A DNA stretch of 64,000 nt from Zeus faber (GCA_960531495.1 OY482849.1:1245399-1309398), one strand, 5' to 3'; shown: positions 12,491 through 23,530, counted from the first letter of the stretch. The notes: a model not told the origin generated them from the sequence alone. Translations and numbers: made by a program.

Positions 12491-12497
12491 GAACGTA
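11977..12497 (+). repeat. 3' LTR of the first Gypsy element, with telomere-like expansion at its end
   Basis: Begins TGTTAAGCCC directly after a polypurine tract. The body matches the 5' LTR through GTCTCCAAATAAACCTCCTT (AATAAA polyadenylation signal, which is degraded in the 5' LTR) to GTGATCCTAA. The 5' LTR ends GATCGTAACA at this point, but here CCCTAA units take over (12445-12490) before the putative target duplication GGTTG. Confidence 0.85.
12445..12490. repeat. interstitial telomere-like (CCCTAA)n array, about 7 units
   Basis: Seven to eight CCCTAA units with one AAACCC variant. CCCTAA/TTAGGG is the vertebrate telomere repeat. It sits at the terminus of the 3' LTR of the first Gypsy element, where the 5' LTR has no such array. 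Confidence 0.95.
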
Positions 12498-12502
12498 GGT
12501 TG

Positions 12503-13064
12503 ACGTTCTTTCTCCAATTGGTATTCTAAGTTCTGCACAGTCGCTTTATACAAAGCAATGTGTGGTTAGAATATGTGATTTATTTTTACTTTGCAACATA
12601 GGGGTGGATTGAAATCAATGTTCACTGGAGGTACATGTTAATGTGCCTCAATCGTCTCCATCTTATCTAGACGCGATCTGGATGCCAGGTCTGAAGGAGA
12701 TGCAGAAGGTAACCTCTTTAATTACCTAAAGAGGTTACTTAAAGAGGTTACTTCTTTCTTTAATTTTGACTTACAGCACAGGCCAAATTGGTCAAAGAGG
12801 ATATTAAAGGAAAACAGAAACTTTGACAGCAACAAGAAATTGAATGAAAATGGTATGACAATGAAATATATTGCTGTTTTGACCTGCGGAAAGCAAAATC
12901 ACCCTAATATTCCACCCTTTGGATATTCTGCTTCACTCATTATATTCAACATCGTAGCAGCTTGTCAAACTGTGAGGTCTAGAGTTGAGGGAAAGCTGCT
13001 TTATAAGAATAAACAAAGAAACAAGATGTGTTCCTTTTATTTTTGCGTTGGGTTGACCTCTTAC
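12503..13064. other. start of atp2b intron 5, unassigned
   Basis: No coding match. A short local duplication of AGAGGTTACTT is visible around 12725-12750. Confidence 0.4.
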
Positions 13065-13190
13065 TTTTCTTGACCTTCTTCTCTTCGTCGTTCTCGCCGG
13101 CGCCCAAGAGGGTGAAAATTATGCCTGTTTGCGAATTGAGACCCACCCCTGAGACAACCATTCTGCCCGACCCCTCCATCACGTGGGTCC
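13065..13190 (-). CDS. atp2b4: atp2b exon 5: end of actuator domain and start of the acidic/basic linker
   Basis: A 126-bp exon (acceptor TACACACAG; donor after 13065, AAAA followed by GTAAGA). It encodes [29 protein letters not shown] and then NDEEKKVKK, entering the lysine/glutamate-rich phospholipid-sensitive linker of PMCAs. The next coding block of the family (rest of the linker and membrane segments 3-4) is not recognisable between 1 and 13064, so intron 5 probably extends past the window edge or contains a small variable exon I missed. Confidence 0.94.
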
Positions 13191-13317
13191 CTGTGTGTAA
13201 AACGAGAGGGGAAAAAGATAAGTTAAAAGCCTGACTTTTCAACAGTTTTATTGTGTTGACTGAAAAACACATTTCTACTAAGACACTTTTCAAAATGTAC
13301 TGGATGAATAGTCTAAC

Positions 13318-13443
13318 CGGACAGAAGCATGGGGTCCTTCTCCAGGGATTTGCGGACTTGGTCGGACTCGCCAGTCAGAGAACTCTCGTCAATTTTTAAG
13401 TCGTTGCCTTGGATCAAGATGCCATCAGCTGGAAGCAGGTCAC
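13318..13443 (-). CDS. atp2b4: atp2b exon 4: actuator domain with TGES motif
   Basis: A 126-bp exon found by reading the minus strand. It encodes [20 protein letters not shown], then [20 protein letters not shown] and SG. TGES is the catalytic motif of the P-type ATPase actuator domain that drives dephosphorylation. Acceptor TTATAG at 13444-13449, donor GTTAGA after 13318; both ends are phase 1, matching exons 3 and 5. The exon lies antisense to an unrelated open frame on the plus strand, which should not be annotated. Confidence 0.95.
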
Positions 13444-14039
13444 CTATAAGTGGACCATCAGAGGGAAGACTTAGAATGCGGCCGTGTTTTTACCATTTTG
13501 TTTTGGTGGCAGGATCCTATTTAATGGTTTTGCGGTGCTTATTGGATTGGTTTGACACTGATGATGTCACTGATGACACAGTAGAACCTTGCACCCCCCA
13601 GTTGGAACAATGGTCATTTGGGAAACTGCGATGTCCCCATTGATCAACGCATGGATGGATATACAAGAACACTATTCTCAAACCACTCTGCCTGAAACAA
13701 ATAAAATGAATATTTCACATTGTTTACTCATAAATATACGATTTCCCATATGAATTTGAAAATAGACATAGTACAATCCTGCCTAGTAACATGGCTGACG
13801 TTGCTAGCAGGAAAGAAAAAATGAATTGCTTTGGTTGAACAGTTCAGATAAACAGGGTTAACCAGGACAATCTCATCCAACTTGTAATGCTTTTGCACTT
13901 TTGCATATTTTTTACAAACTTATATCAACTTATTGCAACCTTGCATATCAATGGCGGAATTTCACCGAGCAGAATTGTGCCATATATTAAATCTGAGCAT
14001 GGTCTACGTGTATGGGCACTCGGCGTTAAGTGAATGGGT

Positions 14040-14490
14040 ACTCGGCTCTCACACCGGGTGGGACATCTGGTCGGCTGCGGTGGGGCGGGCCTCACCCTTA
14101 CTCAGGGCGTGGGTGGGCATGGTAGTCCCACCGGCTCGCCTGCAGTGCGGGGTGTCGGTCTGTTGCCATGGGGCCGGGATCGGGGCCTGGCGCCCGCGGT
14201 CTTGGTTCTGTGCCTGCGGCTGCGTCTTGTGCCTGCACCTGGGCGTTGGCTGTATATGTGTGCCCCTAGGGTGCGGCGTCTCCTCGTGCTCCCTGGGACT
14301 GGGTAATGCTCCTCGGGGCTGGCCGCAGGGGTTGCTCCACTGACCTCTGGCTTCTTTGGGGGCCCGGGGGTCTTCTGTGGCCGCAACGCAGGGTGCTCAG
14401 GGCTTTCCTGCAGCCATAGGGTGTCTACAGGGCTGCAGGGTTCAGTGGGCTTCGGGGCCCTTTCCGCTGCTTGGAGGCGCCACAACATAA
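14040..14490. repeat. GC-rich island in atp2b intron 3
   Basis: A sharply bounded GC-rich, low-complexity block (GGGGCGGGCCTCACCC, GGCCGGGATCGGGGCCTGGC) inside AT-rich intron. Open frames on both strands exist only because stop codons are rare at this composition. It looks like an interspersed repeat fragment rather than a promoter; no exon of atp2b lies here. Confidence 0.4.
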
Positions 14491-14550
14491 TACCGACCTT
14501 CTACATCAGTACCAATGGGGACAAGACATGTACACTCACCGGTGGACATG

Positions 14551-14556
<6 letters not shown>

Positions 14557-14583
<27 letters not shown>
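14557..14583. repeat. (CA)n microsatellite
   Basis: About 13 CA units at the edge of the GC-rich island. Confidence 0.95.
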
Positions 14584-14585
<2 letters not shown>

Positions 14586-14599
14586 CGGTCCCATCACAC

Positions 14600-16758
14600 A
14601 CACGCACACAACACCACACCTGCTTCGACTGCACCCCAGCACCCTCCTGGTTGCATTCCTCTCCTCCACCATTTACTGCCATAACAATGACAGGAAGAGG
14701 CCACGTGACCAGTTGTAGTTCCAGTTTTCCTGGACCTCATTAACTGGTTCCTTTCTTCAGCGTATCGTTTTAAATGTTGTGAATAGCCACGATGGTGTTA
14801 CAGGACCATACTAATGTCAAATTGAGTTTTAGCCCATTTCCTAACCAGTAGACATTACGATAACACATTACTTATTTTTTGCCATATTTTGTATTTGTAA
14901 TTACAGGTTAAAGTAAAGGGGCTTACTAATTTTCTAATGTATTTAACAAATACAAAATATCACAAACTTAGTCTCATGGATTGCCCCCCTTAAAAACTTC
15001 CAAAACACATCTCAGATTATGGTTATGAAGATTTATGTTGGCTACAAGATAAACAATTTATAAATGAGGTTATTAATTAAAAAAAAAAAACAGCATCATA
15101 TCACAAAATAATTAATTCACAAAAGTGTCACTTTATATAATATAATTATAAATTGCCCCCTTCCAGCCCATTTATTTTATGTATGTGTTGTGTTCATTGA
15201 ATTACAATTGTTTGTTGGTGCTGTCTGTGTTTGTATGCAGTGCATTAATGTCTACTCTGCATGTGTGTATTTGTGTGTGTACACAGCTGATGGCACCAGA
15301 CAAAGTTATAATGACAACAATACATGTTGTCGTCCAATGTTTATGTTTTTATATAAATGTTGTTTGTTTCTATGTTTATTTGTCTCACCCGTGGTGATTC
15401 TCCCCCTCTTGGAGTAGTGATCAGTTGTTTATAGACCCAAACATGATAAATAGTTCTCCAAAGAGGGGGGTTGTTAGTGGTTCTATATAACCAAAAACTG
15501 TGCTCTTGATATTTTACAGGTCATCCACAGGACAGAGTTATTGCAGCAGTTCTTGATGATTTCAGAATTAATAAAGAGTTGCATTGCAGGTTGAGAACCT
15601 AAACCACACTTGCAGACTAACTCTGTCCTAGATGCAATGGCATACAAATACTCTTTGTTGTATGCCCAGCATGCTGACAGCACAGGTAAAAAAAAAAAAA
15701 GAAGAAAATCTGAGGATGATATCCAGTTTTTCCTGAGCCAGAGCCCATATCCACAAAACATCTTCTGGCTAAAAATAGCTCCCAACTTGCTGATTTAGGA
15801 GAAACTCTTAAAAAATAATGGGTGTGTCTAGCCCTAATTTTAGGACTCCAAAGTGTTTGGTCTAAGAGTATTTCACAAAGTGTTTTATCACTAAAACCAG
15901 CTTTAAGTAATACAGATATACATTTCTATCCATTTCAGCTCATTGGGCCTTATCCGTGAAAGCTGTGTACGGTCAAATTTGATTAAAAAGTGTATACGAG
16001 TATTTCCACAGACAGTAGCATTCATCTTTGTTTTCTTTGTAGAACAAATAAGATACTGATTAAAATTATCTGAACAAATCTTGTCCAAAGTGTTTAATGA
16101 TCATATAAAAAAACCCCAATAGAATGTTATCAAACTCAATAAAAGCAGCGTTCTTAATTTCACCACTTGCCATTGGGAGAGGGACAGAGAGAGTGAATCT
16201 CTTCTTAGTTCTTTATCCCCATGGCTAATTTGTACATGTCGATTAAAGTGTGAATCGCTCAGATTATTTTGTTTAAAAAATTACATATTTTATATTTTTC
16301 TAAGCTGTCAATTTTAAGCCATTGCAAGCATTTACGGAAATGCATGCATACTCAATAGGCTGTTTCCATTGTTGGTGGCAGGGTCCCCCTTTCCCGGCAA
16401 CAAAGCAACTGGCATGAGCAAGAAGTGAAATGCCGTTCACTGGCATTCATCATCTGGTCCACCTGAAGTAAGCACGCAGTTAGCCTCGCTCTTTTCTCAA
16501 TCCACAAAAATAATTTCACTTCTTTGTTTCTTCATGGGCCCCTAGTGGATGTCCCATATACAGGATGCCCTTTCCCATCCATCTAAGATTATAAATTCCA
16601 TCATATGAATAAAATAATATGCAACACTTTCAAAAACGTAATGGTACAAAAACAGGAAAGTATTATAAACAAAACCCGGTGGAAATTGGCCGAAAATAAT
16701 AAAGTTTTGCATACAAAGCCTGTTATATGCACTTCTCCTCATGTTTTTATCTGCGTAC
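14600..16758. other. atp2b intron 3, right part; nothing recognised
   Basis: AT-rich sequence without a supported gene, repeat or RNA. Exons 4 and 3 flank it at 13443 and 16759. Confidence 0.4.
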
Positions 16759-17016
16759 CGTACTTAATCTGAGCAATGTCTCCGGTCACGATCTCGGCCA
16801 CGGGGATCTGGATAACCTGGCCCTTTCGAATGACAGTGAACTTCTGCTCCTGCTCGATGCGGCTCTGTAGCCCACGAAACTGCTTCTCCTTGGACCAGTC
16901 GTTGAAGGCTGTCACAAGCACCACGATGATGACGGAGAAGAGGATGGCGGCTCCCTCAATCCAGCCTGCCTGGGCCTCGCCTTCATCCTCCACACCCGCT
17001 GCTGCCTCTCCGCATA
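16759..17016 (-). CDS. atp2b4: atp2b exon 3: extracellular loop, membrane segment 2, start of actuator domain
   Basis: A 258-bp exon with acceptor ATCCAACAG and donor at TACG followed by GTACGC. It starts [20 protein letters not shown] (first extracellular loop), continues with the hydrophobic [16 protein letters not shown] (membrane segment 2), then [14 protein letters not shown] and [12 protein letters not shown], both hallmark PMCA sequences, and ends GDIAQIKYG, where the actuator domain begins. The [11 protein letters not shown] wording matches PMCA4 rather than the ILLSVVCVVLV-type wording of PMCA1. Confidence 0.95.
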
Positions 17017-17140
17017 CTGTTGGATCAAAACATCACAGCTTATATCGTATATGCTTTCAGTTCTGTAAAGTAACAAAGTAAAAATACTTAGTTACTATAC
17101 AGTATTTTTGGAGTGTTTGTACTTTACTTGAGTTATTATA

Positions 17141-18467
17141 TGTGACCCACCGCGTACTTTAGGGTCATTTGGCGGCTTTCGAGATTTTTTTTTATTTTCG
17201 CATCATTTGGAAGTGGAGAATCAGAGCTTCCAAACAAGGTGTCACTTGTGCAAATCAAGCAAATATTTTTAAAACTATGACTTGTTAATGACAAGAGTGT
17301 GGCAAACCGTGTTTCTTACCCTAACCCTAACCCTAACCCCACACCAGGTTCATTCAGCAAGTTCTCAGAATGCAAATGGAGTAGCCAAAGCCACATGGCT
17401 AATTAACATACTGCTGAATGGGCCAATCACGAACAGCTCTACAACACAACTAATTATTTTTTTTTTTAAAGCTTTTATTTAACAGTAAGATTATACATGT
17501 TTTATAAAAGTGGAATTATTTTGAAGTTTAAAAGTACGGACAACACAACAAAATGTAGAGTCTATTAATATTATTGAGTCTCAGAAAATCTGAAATCTGA
17601 AAATCTGTCACCAACCTCAACGGACTTCATCACGTCATCAACTTCTTCGGACATATCATCGGTCTCCTCCAGTGGTTCTTGATAATATTCCGTTTCAGCG
17701 TCACATTAAGTTTGAAATCCGCTGTTTGAAATGTTCTCCAAGTCCGGAGTAATATCAGATTCAGCGGTTCTGTCGTTCTCCGCGTCGCTGTTGGAGAACT
17801 AACTATCATCGCGGAAAATGAAGTCCAGTATGCGCTGCTAACACCGACTTGGATCTATCGCACTGTTTAGATTAAGGTCCGAAATCTGATTCAGAGCTTC
17901 CGCCATCCATTTTACATAATCCATAACGATACGGAGAAGAAAGTTTTCACGGACAAGTGAAACCGAAACACCCCCGTGCTGTGCTTTAACTGTCCGTTTA
18001 CGGAAGTGACGTAGGTGCGTGACGCGGGGTTTTTTCTTCTTCGCCGTTTCACCACAGTAGCTCCGTGTGTGTAAGAGTTGTATGATTTAAAGGTTGAATT
18101 CTGTCAAAACGGTTTCACATTGTGACTTCACATCATATGGAATATGGAGGAATGATCTTCACCTGGACACTCGTTTTAAAGGAAACGATCGATCGGCGTT
18201 ATTCAGCGCTGTTCTGCATCTTCGTAAGTGAACTGCATTTCTCCATGTAATCTAGCGGGAATATTTAACTCCACAGTTTAACGTTATTCTACTATTTAAA
18301 AATCAAACTTGGTTTTGAAAATACGTTGAGATATAAAAAAAACCACAAAGGAACGCCAATCTGGAAAAATCTAATTTTCCTTCAAGAAAGGTTTTTTCAA
18401 CTTATTTGGCTGCTCCTGGCGATTTTAGAAACGCGTGAGATGGTGGCTTTTGCTGTGGTGTGTCATA
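17141..18467 (-). mobile_element. family A element, copy 1 (TIR element with TA target duplication)
   Basis: The left terminus TGTGACCCACCGCG and the right terminus (reverse complement TATGACACACCACAGC) are imperfect inverted repeats. TA flanks both ends inside an otherwise continuous host repeat. On the minus strand, 17915-17600 encodes the family's short acidic frame (AEALNQISDLNLNSAIDPSR, later SDITPDLENISNSGFQT), broken by TAG and TAA codons. A CCCTAA array replaces about 24 bp at 17317-17338. Superfamily is inferred only from TA and TIRs (Tc1/mariner-like or another TA-targeting group). The element sits in atp2b intron 2. Confidence 0.75.
17317..17338. repeat. short interstitial telomere-like (CCCTAA)n array
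   Basis: TA followed by about three and a half CCCTAA units inside family A copy 1. Copy 2 at 51520-51545 carries GAGATAATCACCTCCAAAG at the same place and no telomere units. Confidence 0.9.
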
Positions 18468-18794
18468 TATTTCTGTGGACTTTAACTTTTACTTAGCTAC
18501 ATTTTGCCCCAAAAAAGAATACCTTTACTCCAATAGATTTCCTCTGAATACCTTAGTTACTCGCTACAAAATGAAATCAGAGATAAACTTGTAGCCAAGC
18601 TAGCTAAGTGTAAACAAGCACTCTTGAGTCCGTTGCCAGGTCTGCGGTTTTCTTGTGGAATTGGGTTACTTTTTATGTGTTGAAGTGGGTTGTTTTTTTT
18701 TGTCTGTGGGTTGGGGGATGGCTGGGTTAGCGATGTCATTGGTATTGACCTTTTCACCTGAATTCCCACCAAAAAACCATCATTTCATACTTAC

Positions 18795-18992
18795 TCTCAC
18801 TCTCACCCCCTGGCGGGTGGTAGAAGGACAGCCCCAAGGAGATGATTGCGGCAATCTCCAAGATGATGAGGGTGACATCCTGCAGAGCTTCCCACACAAG
18901 CTGCAGGAAGGTCTTGGGCTTTTTGGGAGGAATGAAGTTCTTCCCGAATGCTGTGTGGCGCTTTTCTAGATCAACTGGGTTGCCCGAGAGAC
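18795..18992 (-). CDS. atp2b4: atp2b exon 2: N-terminal region and membrane segment 1
   Basis: A 198-bp exon (acceptor ...CTGAAG, donor GAGA followed by GTAAGT), phase 1 on both sides. The translation begins [12 protein letters not shown], contains [20 protein letters not shown] and then the hydrophobic [17 protein letters not shown], which is the first membrane helix of PMCAs. It ends in the acidic PPGGESE. A nearer GT exists after GGGG, but only the GTAAGT site keeps the frame with exon 3. A block of interspersed repeats separates it from exon 3 downstream. Confidence 0.93.
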
Positions 18993-19534
18993 CTTCAGAC
19001 ACAAAAAATAAAATTACAATTTAAGATTGAACTTTATTCGTCAGTAAACATAATTTCACAACTCCCAGGTCAGCTGAACTAATTTAACAGATGTAGGGGT
19101 AAGAAAATGAAAAAAAATATATAACACAGGTAAATGTGATAGTCAGATGGCATAACGAGGCGTAAGACGGGAACACCAAGTGTACCTTCAGGAAGTAAAA
19201 TGCATGGACACATTATGTTCTAAAAAAACATTATCTGAAATTATTCTATTTTAAAAATAAATTTGATTAAATTACACATGTTGGAGTTCACAGAGAAAGA
19301 GAGTAACATTCAAGCTAAATTAAAATGACTATTTGCAGATAAATATTTCACTCCAAAAATATATTTTTAGAAATTGCACTTTTAGCATGAAACATCACAT
19401 ATACGTTTATTTGAAAAAGAACAAAAAAGCTGACCGACTGCAACATGGCTTTAGGTGTTTGCACTTTGTCTTCCAATTGCAACCGAGTGCCAATGAATCC
19501 TGGCAGCTTTTAATCAAGTTTAATGAAGTTTGAT

Positions 19535-19578
<44 letters not shown>

Positions 19579-20145
19579 GGGGTTTGCAAACCAAAAGTAT
19601 GGTGTGGAATTGGTGAAATGTCATTATGGTATCGACATTCAGAATACATTGTCCCTCATACCTGTTAGATGTTGTATAGCTCTGGGCAGCTTAAAACAGC
19701 AATGAAGACAAAATATTGAGCAGAATCTTGCATAAAGCAGCATATTCATGCTGTGAATTTTTTATGGAACAATGTTGTGAAGTGCCTACACATTCAACGG
19801 AACTCAGTGACATTACGAGTATAGCGGTGGTTTTCAGTAAAGCCTTATTCATGCGTCTGCGTTGGAAGATGTAAATGTCTCGGTGAAGCTACGCTGCAAA
19901 GGGAGTTGAGGGAAAGCGTAGGTCACAGAGGCTCGCAGAGCGCGCACACCTCCAAAATCTCAACAACGGTGTTGGGAAAAGAACATTTTGCAGATAGATG
20001 CCTGACTTGCGGATGTCAGGATCCTGCCTTGCCTTGATTCCCTGTCTGTCTCTGGCTCCCTCTGTCCCTCTCTGGCTCCCTCTGTCTGTCTATAGGTCCC
20101 TATGCCTCTCTCTAGTTCCCTCTGTCTGTCTATCTGTCTGTCTGG
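18993..20145. other. atp2b intron 1, left part; includes a (TTTA)n microsatellite
   Basis: AT-rich. A (TTTA)n tract of about 11 units lies at 19532-19577, and a CCCTCTGTCTGTCTGTCTAT-like low-complexity run at 20040-20145 abuts the solo LTR. No exon is recognisable. Confidence 0.6.
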
Positions 20146-20505
20146 TGTCACGTCTCTGTCACTGCACACCTACCCCTAATTGGTAATCTCACCACTTGTC
20201 TCCACCTTCCTCGTCAGTCCTTTTGTATTTAACCTGGTCCCATTCACTCTGTTGGTGTTGGATCCTCACATGTTATCTGGGTGTTTGCACCAAACGCTCA
20301 GTTTCTGATTCTCTGCCAGCGCCTCTGCCCCTGGGACCCGATTCCCTGCTGGTCCCTGGGCCCTGGTTCCTGACTCCCTGCCTTTCCTGATCCCCCTTCT
20401 GTTGCCTGTTCCTGATTCCCTGCCTGTCTATACATCAAACCCCTGTACAAACTTCTAAAACCGTGTGTTTCCTGCATTTGGGTTCATCTGACCACATCCC
20501 TAACA
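20146..20505 (+). repeat. probable solo LTR (Gypsy type)
   Basis: Starts TGTCACGTCTCTGTCACTGC and ends CCACATCCCTAACA (TG...CA), with GTATTTAACCTGG as a TATA-like site and CTGCATTTGGGTTC near the 3' end, a phrase shared with the LTRs of the first Gypsy element. No internal region is adjacent on either side. No clear target duplication (flanks TCTGG and GCGGA), so the call is tentative. Confidence 0.55.
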
Positions 20506-21004
20506 GCGGATGAGGTTCGGAAGCAGATTTTTATTTGCATATCCATATTTTTGGGGTCGAAAGTTTACAAATAAAGTTTGGAAAAAATATATTTCTACAT
20601 TTTCTGTAGAAGATGGCTCAAGAAATATGACATCGTGCCGCAGTGGACATTATTTTACGTTATACACAAAATCCGTACAACTGTAAAAGCAAACATCCAC
20701 GCAAACATCTCTGAATGATACTGTGCACATCAGCTTATGTACAGACTGAGAAGCATCAACCCGACTTAACAGATAGACCCCTTACTGAGCTGTCATTTTG
20801 ACCTCGTGGTGATGGCCACCACTTCACTGGCTCCTCTTCTGATGAACATCTAGGCTGCTGACAGTGCAGAAAGGACTATATTTGGGGGGTTTTCTAATAC
20901 AAAGTAAAGGATAATCAAGTGAAAGACAACTTCATCAGAAAAGCATCAAGCATGGTGACCAGGGGAGGAGAACCAAATGCATGCATGCATGCATGCACGC
21001 ACCC

Positions 21005-21902
21005 CAGCATTTCCGTTATCCGGAAATTGCCGGTTTTTGACCGGGAAAATCTGTTGTCCGACATATTAGAATCTCTCCGGTCTTAATGTCCGATGACAAT
21101 AATTCCCTCCAAGCACAATTTGAATTAGTGCTGGGTGGATCATTTCAATAAAGTCTGAAGGTCTGTTCATTTCCGCGCTCGCCAAGTTGCAACGGGAAGC
21201 CAATCAGTTTGGACAATCTTGTCCAAAGCTGATCTGCAAGCTTCACCTCTGACCAATCACGTTTGTCAATATAGAACTTAGCCCCACCCCCTCCCTCTTA
21301 GACAGGTTGCGCTTGTAAACACAGTAGACACACACATGGAGCGGACACAGAGCCGCAGCGTCCAGAACTCTGAGGAGAAACAGAAAGATGATGTGTCGTT
21401 GGGACACATACATCCGTAGTTTGGCGTTTTTCAGGGATATTTAAGTTCTGACATAAAGCAAATCAAGTCATTGTGTAAAATACGTCGACAGGACGTGCGG
21501 ACGTGGGTGGACAGCACCACAAACTTTATCATTTATTTAGACCTACTTGCCATATTTATTTTATTTTTGATTTGAACAAAATTGTATTTTAGTGAAATGT
21601 TAATTAAAGCGGCTGCACTTGTTACTTATTGTTCATGAACAGAAATGATTTGATTTCAAGTTCGTAATTTTTTTTCATAAAATGGCGTTTACTGACATGA
21701 CATTTTATTTTGAATATTCAAAAGAAAATATTATACAGCTACATGCCTTGATGATGTCATTCTCTATACAGACTGCTTATCAATTGTTTTTAATATCAAT
21801 AAACACAGATAATATTTGACCGGAATCTCTCACATTTGTCCGGGAAATTGAAATCTTCCAGGACACGTTGACCGGCACCATTTTTTTGTCATGGAAACTC
21901 TT
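21005..21902. mobile_element. family B element (possible non-autonomous hAT)
   Basis: The left end CAGCATTTCCGTTATCCGGA continues AATTGCCGGTTTTTGACCGG. The right end, reverse-complemented, reads AAGAGTTTCCATGACAAAAA and then ATGGTGCCGGTC, an imperfect inverted repeat. ACGCACCC (20997-21004) and ACGCACAC (21903-21910) form a 7-of-8 target duplication, the length expected of hAT elements. The interior has no recognisable transposase. A second copy is split by family A copy 2 near 51340-52730. Confidence 0.5.
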
Positions 21903-22704
21903 ACGCACACACAGCTGAATGGATAGGCCCTGGGCACAAGCTTGCAAGGTTTAGTTCATATTTTTGAGTGAGATCGAGAGAGACAGAGAGAGAGAGAAAA
22001 TGAGAGCAAGAAAGAGAGAGAGAGATGATCCTTGGGCATATAAATAGTAGTTATTTACTAATAGCTGCTTTGTCCAGGTTCTTACTGAGAATATTGAGAC
22101 TAGAGAGAGAAAAAGAGTGTGCGTGTGTGTGTGCGTGCGCGCACCCATGTTCGGTGGATGATTGATGTTCATGACTAAAGCCTAGATAACTGAGGTTAGT
22201 GTGTAATTGTCCCATTTCTTTATGAAGAGCAGGGCCATTAAAATTGCCTCCATTCCCCCATTTGTGTGCATGTGGAAACATGAGTACATAGGTACTCTAC
22301 CCCACACCCGGCTCCTCGAAGCCAACCGATTATTCACTGAAAATATAATTAAGTTTCCCTTCCTTAAAATTTGTCATTTCTTATGCTGCTAGGATGCGGC
22401 TACAGCTGCCCTTTGATTACCAAATGGAGCAATGATCTATGGAGTCATTAGGTGAATGGGCTGGAACTAATTTCAATCCTGGAATGGACTGGTGGTGAAG
22501 CACAATATTATCCTGGGGATAACGGAGCCAGAGTATAATATAGATAGATGGGCAACACAAAAAGAAGAGAAAATACAGGAAGAAAGCGGATGTCATGCCA
22601 TTTTCTGGTCATTTTCCAAAAAGTCCTGACACCTGGGAATTCATATTGAGTTTGTAAAATGGCTAAATGTACATAGGTAGTCATGTACATATATACACAT
22701 ATAT

Positions 22705-22829
<125 letters not shown>

Positions 22830-22832
22830 GTA

Positions 22833-23523
22833 GGGCTGAACGATTTGGGAAAATAATCAAACTGCAATTTTTTTAAGACCAATATTAAGATTGCAATATT
22901 GCATCTATGCTGTTTTATGCTCATTAAATTAAAGAAAAACAAACAAACAAAAAAAAACAAACAAACATGCAGTTTTCTGGAAGAGAAAACTGGAACAAGT
23001 GTTCCGGGCTCTGCCAGCAGCACACCCCCTGCAGAGGCACCTCAGCCCGGACCGGAGCACTGGGTCTCACCGGGGGGCAGCGTGAAGGTTTGATTAAAAC
23101 AATTACTTAATTAGGCTGGGGAGAGTCCCGGAGAAAGGGTTGCTATTACGCACAGTTTCGTTCCATAAGGAGACGTGAAAAAAACCCACACCGTTCCTGC
23201 ACGCTGTTCGCAGGCACCTGATCGCTGGTGTATGCATCGTTGGCACGCACATTGTGAGCCTACCCTCCTCGGAATGGTGCGCTAGGCGGGGCGCGCTAGG
23301 CGGGGCGCGCTAGGTGGGGCGCGCTAGGCAGCCGCCTATCCCACCTATAGGAAGAACCGCCCCTAGAGAGCCCTCTAGGTTATATCGTGTAACATAAAAA
23401 AAAAAAAAAAGTTTTGCTTTTTTTTTTTTTTTTTTTTTTTTTAATCGCAGCCTTTGTAATCTGAAAATTGCGTTCTATTCCATTGCGATGTAGGTTTGAA
23501 TTTGATGAATTGTTCAGCCCTAG
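22833..23523. mobile_element. inverted-repeat element with TAGGGCTGAACRATT ends
   Basis: The left end TAGGGCTGAACGATTTGGG and the right end (reverse complement TAGGGCTGAACAATTCATC) are inverted repeats. The subterminal AATCAAACTGCAATTTTTTT resembles a very common teleost hAT-like repeat. The middle (22990-23400) looks inserted: it contains unrelated GC-rich sequence and a 14-bp minisatellite. A-run and T-run homopolymers lie at 23397-23442. Confidence 0.6.
23279..23332. repeat. 14-bp minisatellite (GCGCTAGGCGGGGC)n
   Basis: Nearly four tandem units with a single C/T variant in the third, followed by GCCGCCTATCCCACCTATAG and AACCGCCCCTAG, the ending of another common fish repeat. The array may have grown out of that repeat's GCC-rich terminus. 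Confidence 0.85.
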
Positions 23524-23530
23524 TTTGAAG

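Larger units (their letters stand above)
8190..12497 (+). mobile_element. Ty3/Gypsy chromovirus-type LTR retrotransposon, degenerate
   Basis: Two related LTRs (8190-8619 and 11977-12497) bracket remnants in the order gag, protease, reverse transcriptase, RNase H, integrase, chromodomain, which is the Gypsy order. The ATG of gag follows a GTACGATCTGGCC primer-binding-type stretch directly after the left LTR. GGTTG precedes the element (8185-8189) and is found again at 12498-12502, a plausible 5-bp target duplication that would place the telomere-like array inside the 3' LTR end. Stops, frameshifts and an RT deletion make it non-autonomous. The second Gypsy element at 32183-36560 belongs to the same general clade. 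Confidence 0.92.
17060..18575. repeat. teleost interspersed repeat split by a family A insertion
   Basis: The left half (17060-17140) reads AAGTAACAAAGTAAAAATAC, TTAGTTACTATA and TTTGTACTTTACTTGAGTTA. The right half (18468-18575) continues TTTCTGTGGACTTTAACTTT, ACTTAGCTACATTTTGCCCC and CTCGCTACAAAATGAAATC. Together they match the order of a very common fish repeat that I recognise from memory. The join falls at a TA. Confidence 0.65.

Noticed and set aside
13329-13643. 104-codon plus-strand frame over atp2b exon 4
   Set aside because: It is the antisense shadow of a confidently recognised exon.
14034-14488. Overlapping 90-136-codon frames as a host gene
   Set aside because: GC-rich low-complexity sequence makes stops rare; frames are open on both strands and lack domain features.
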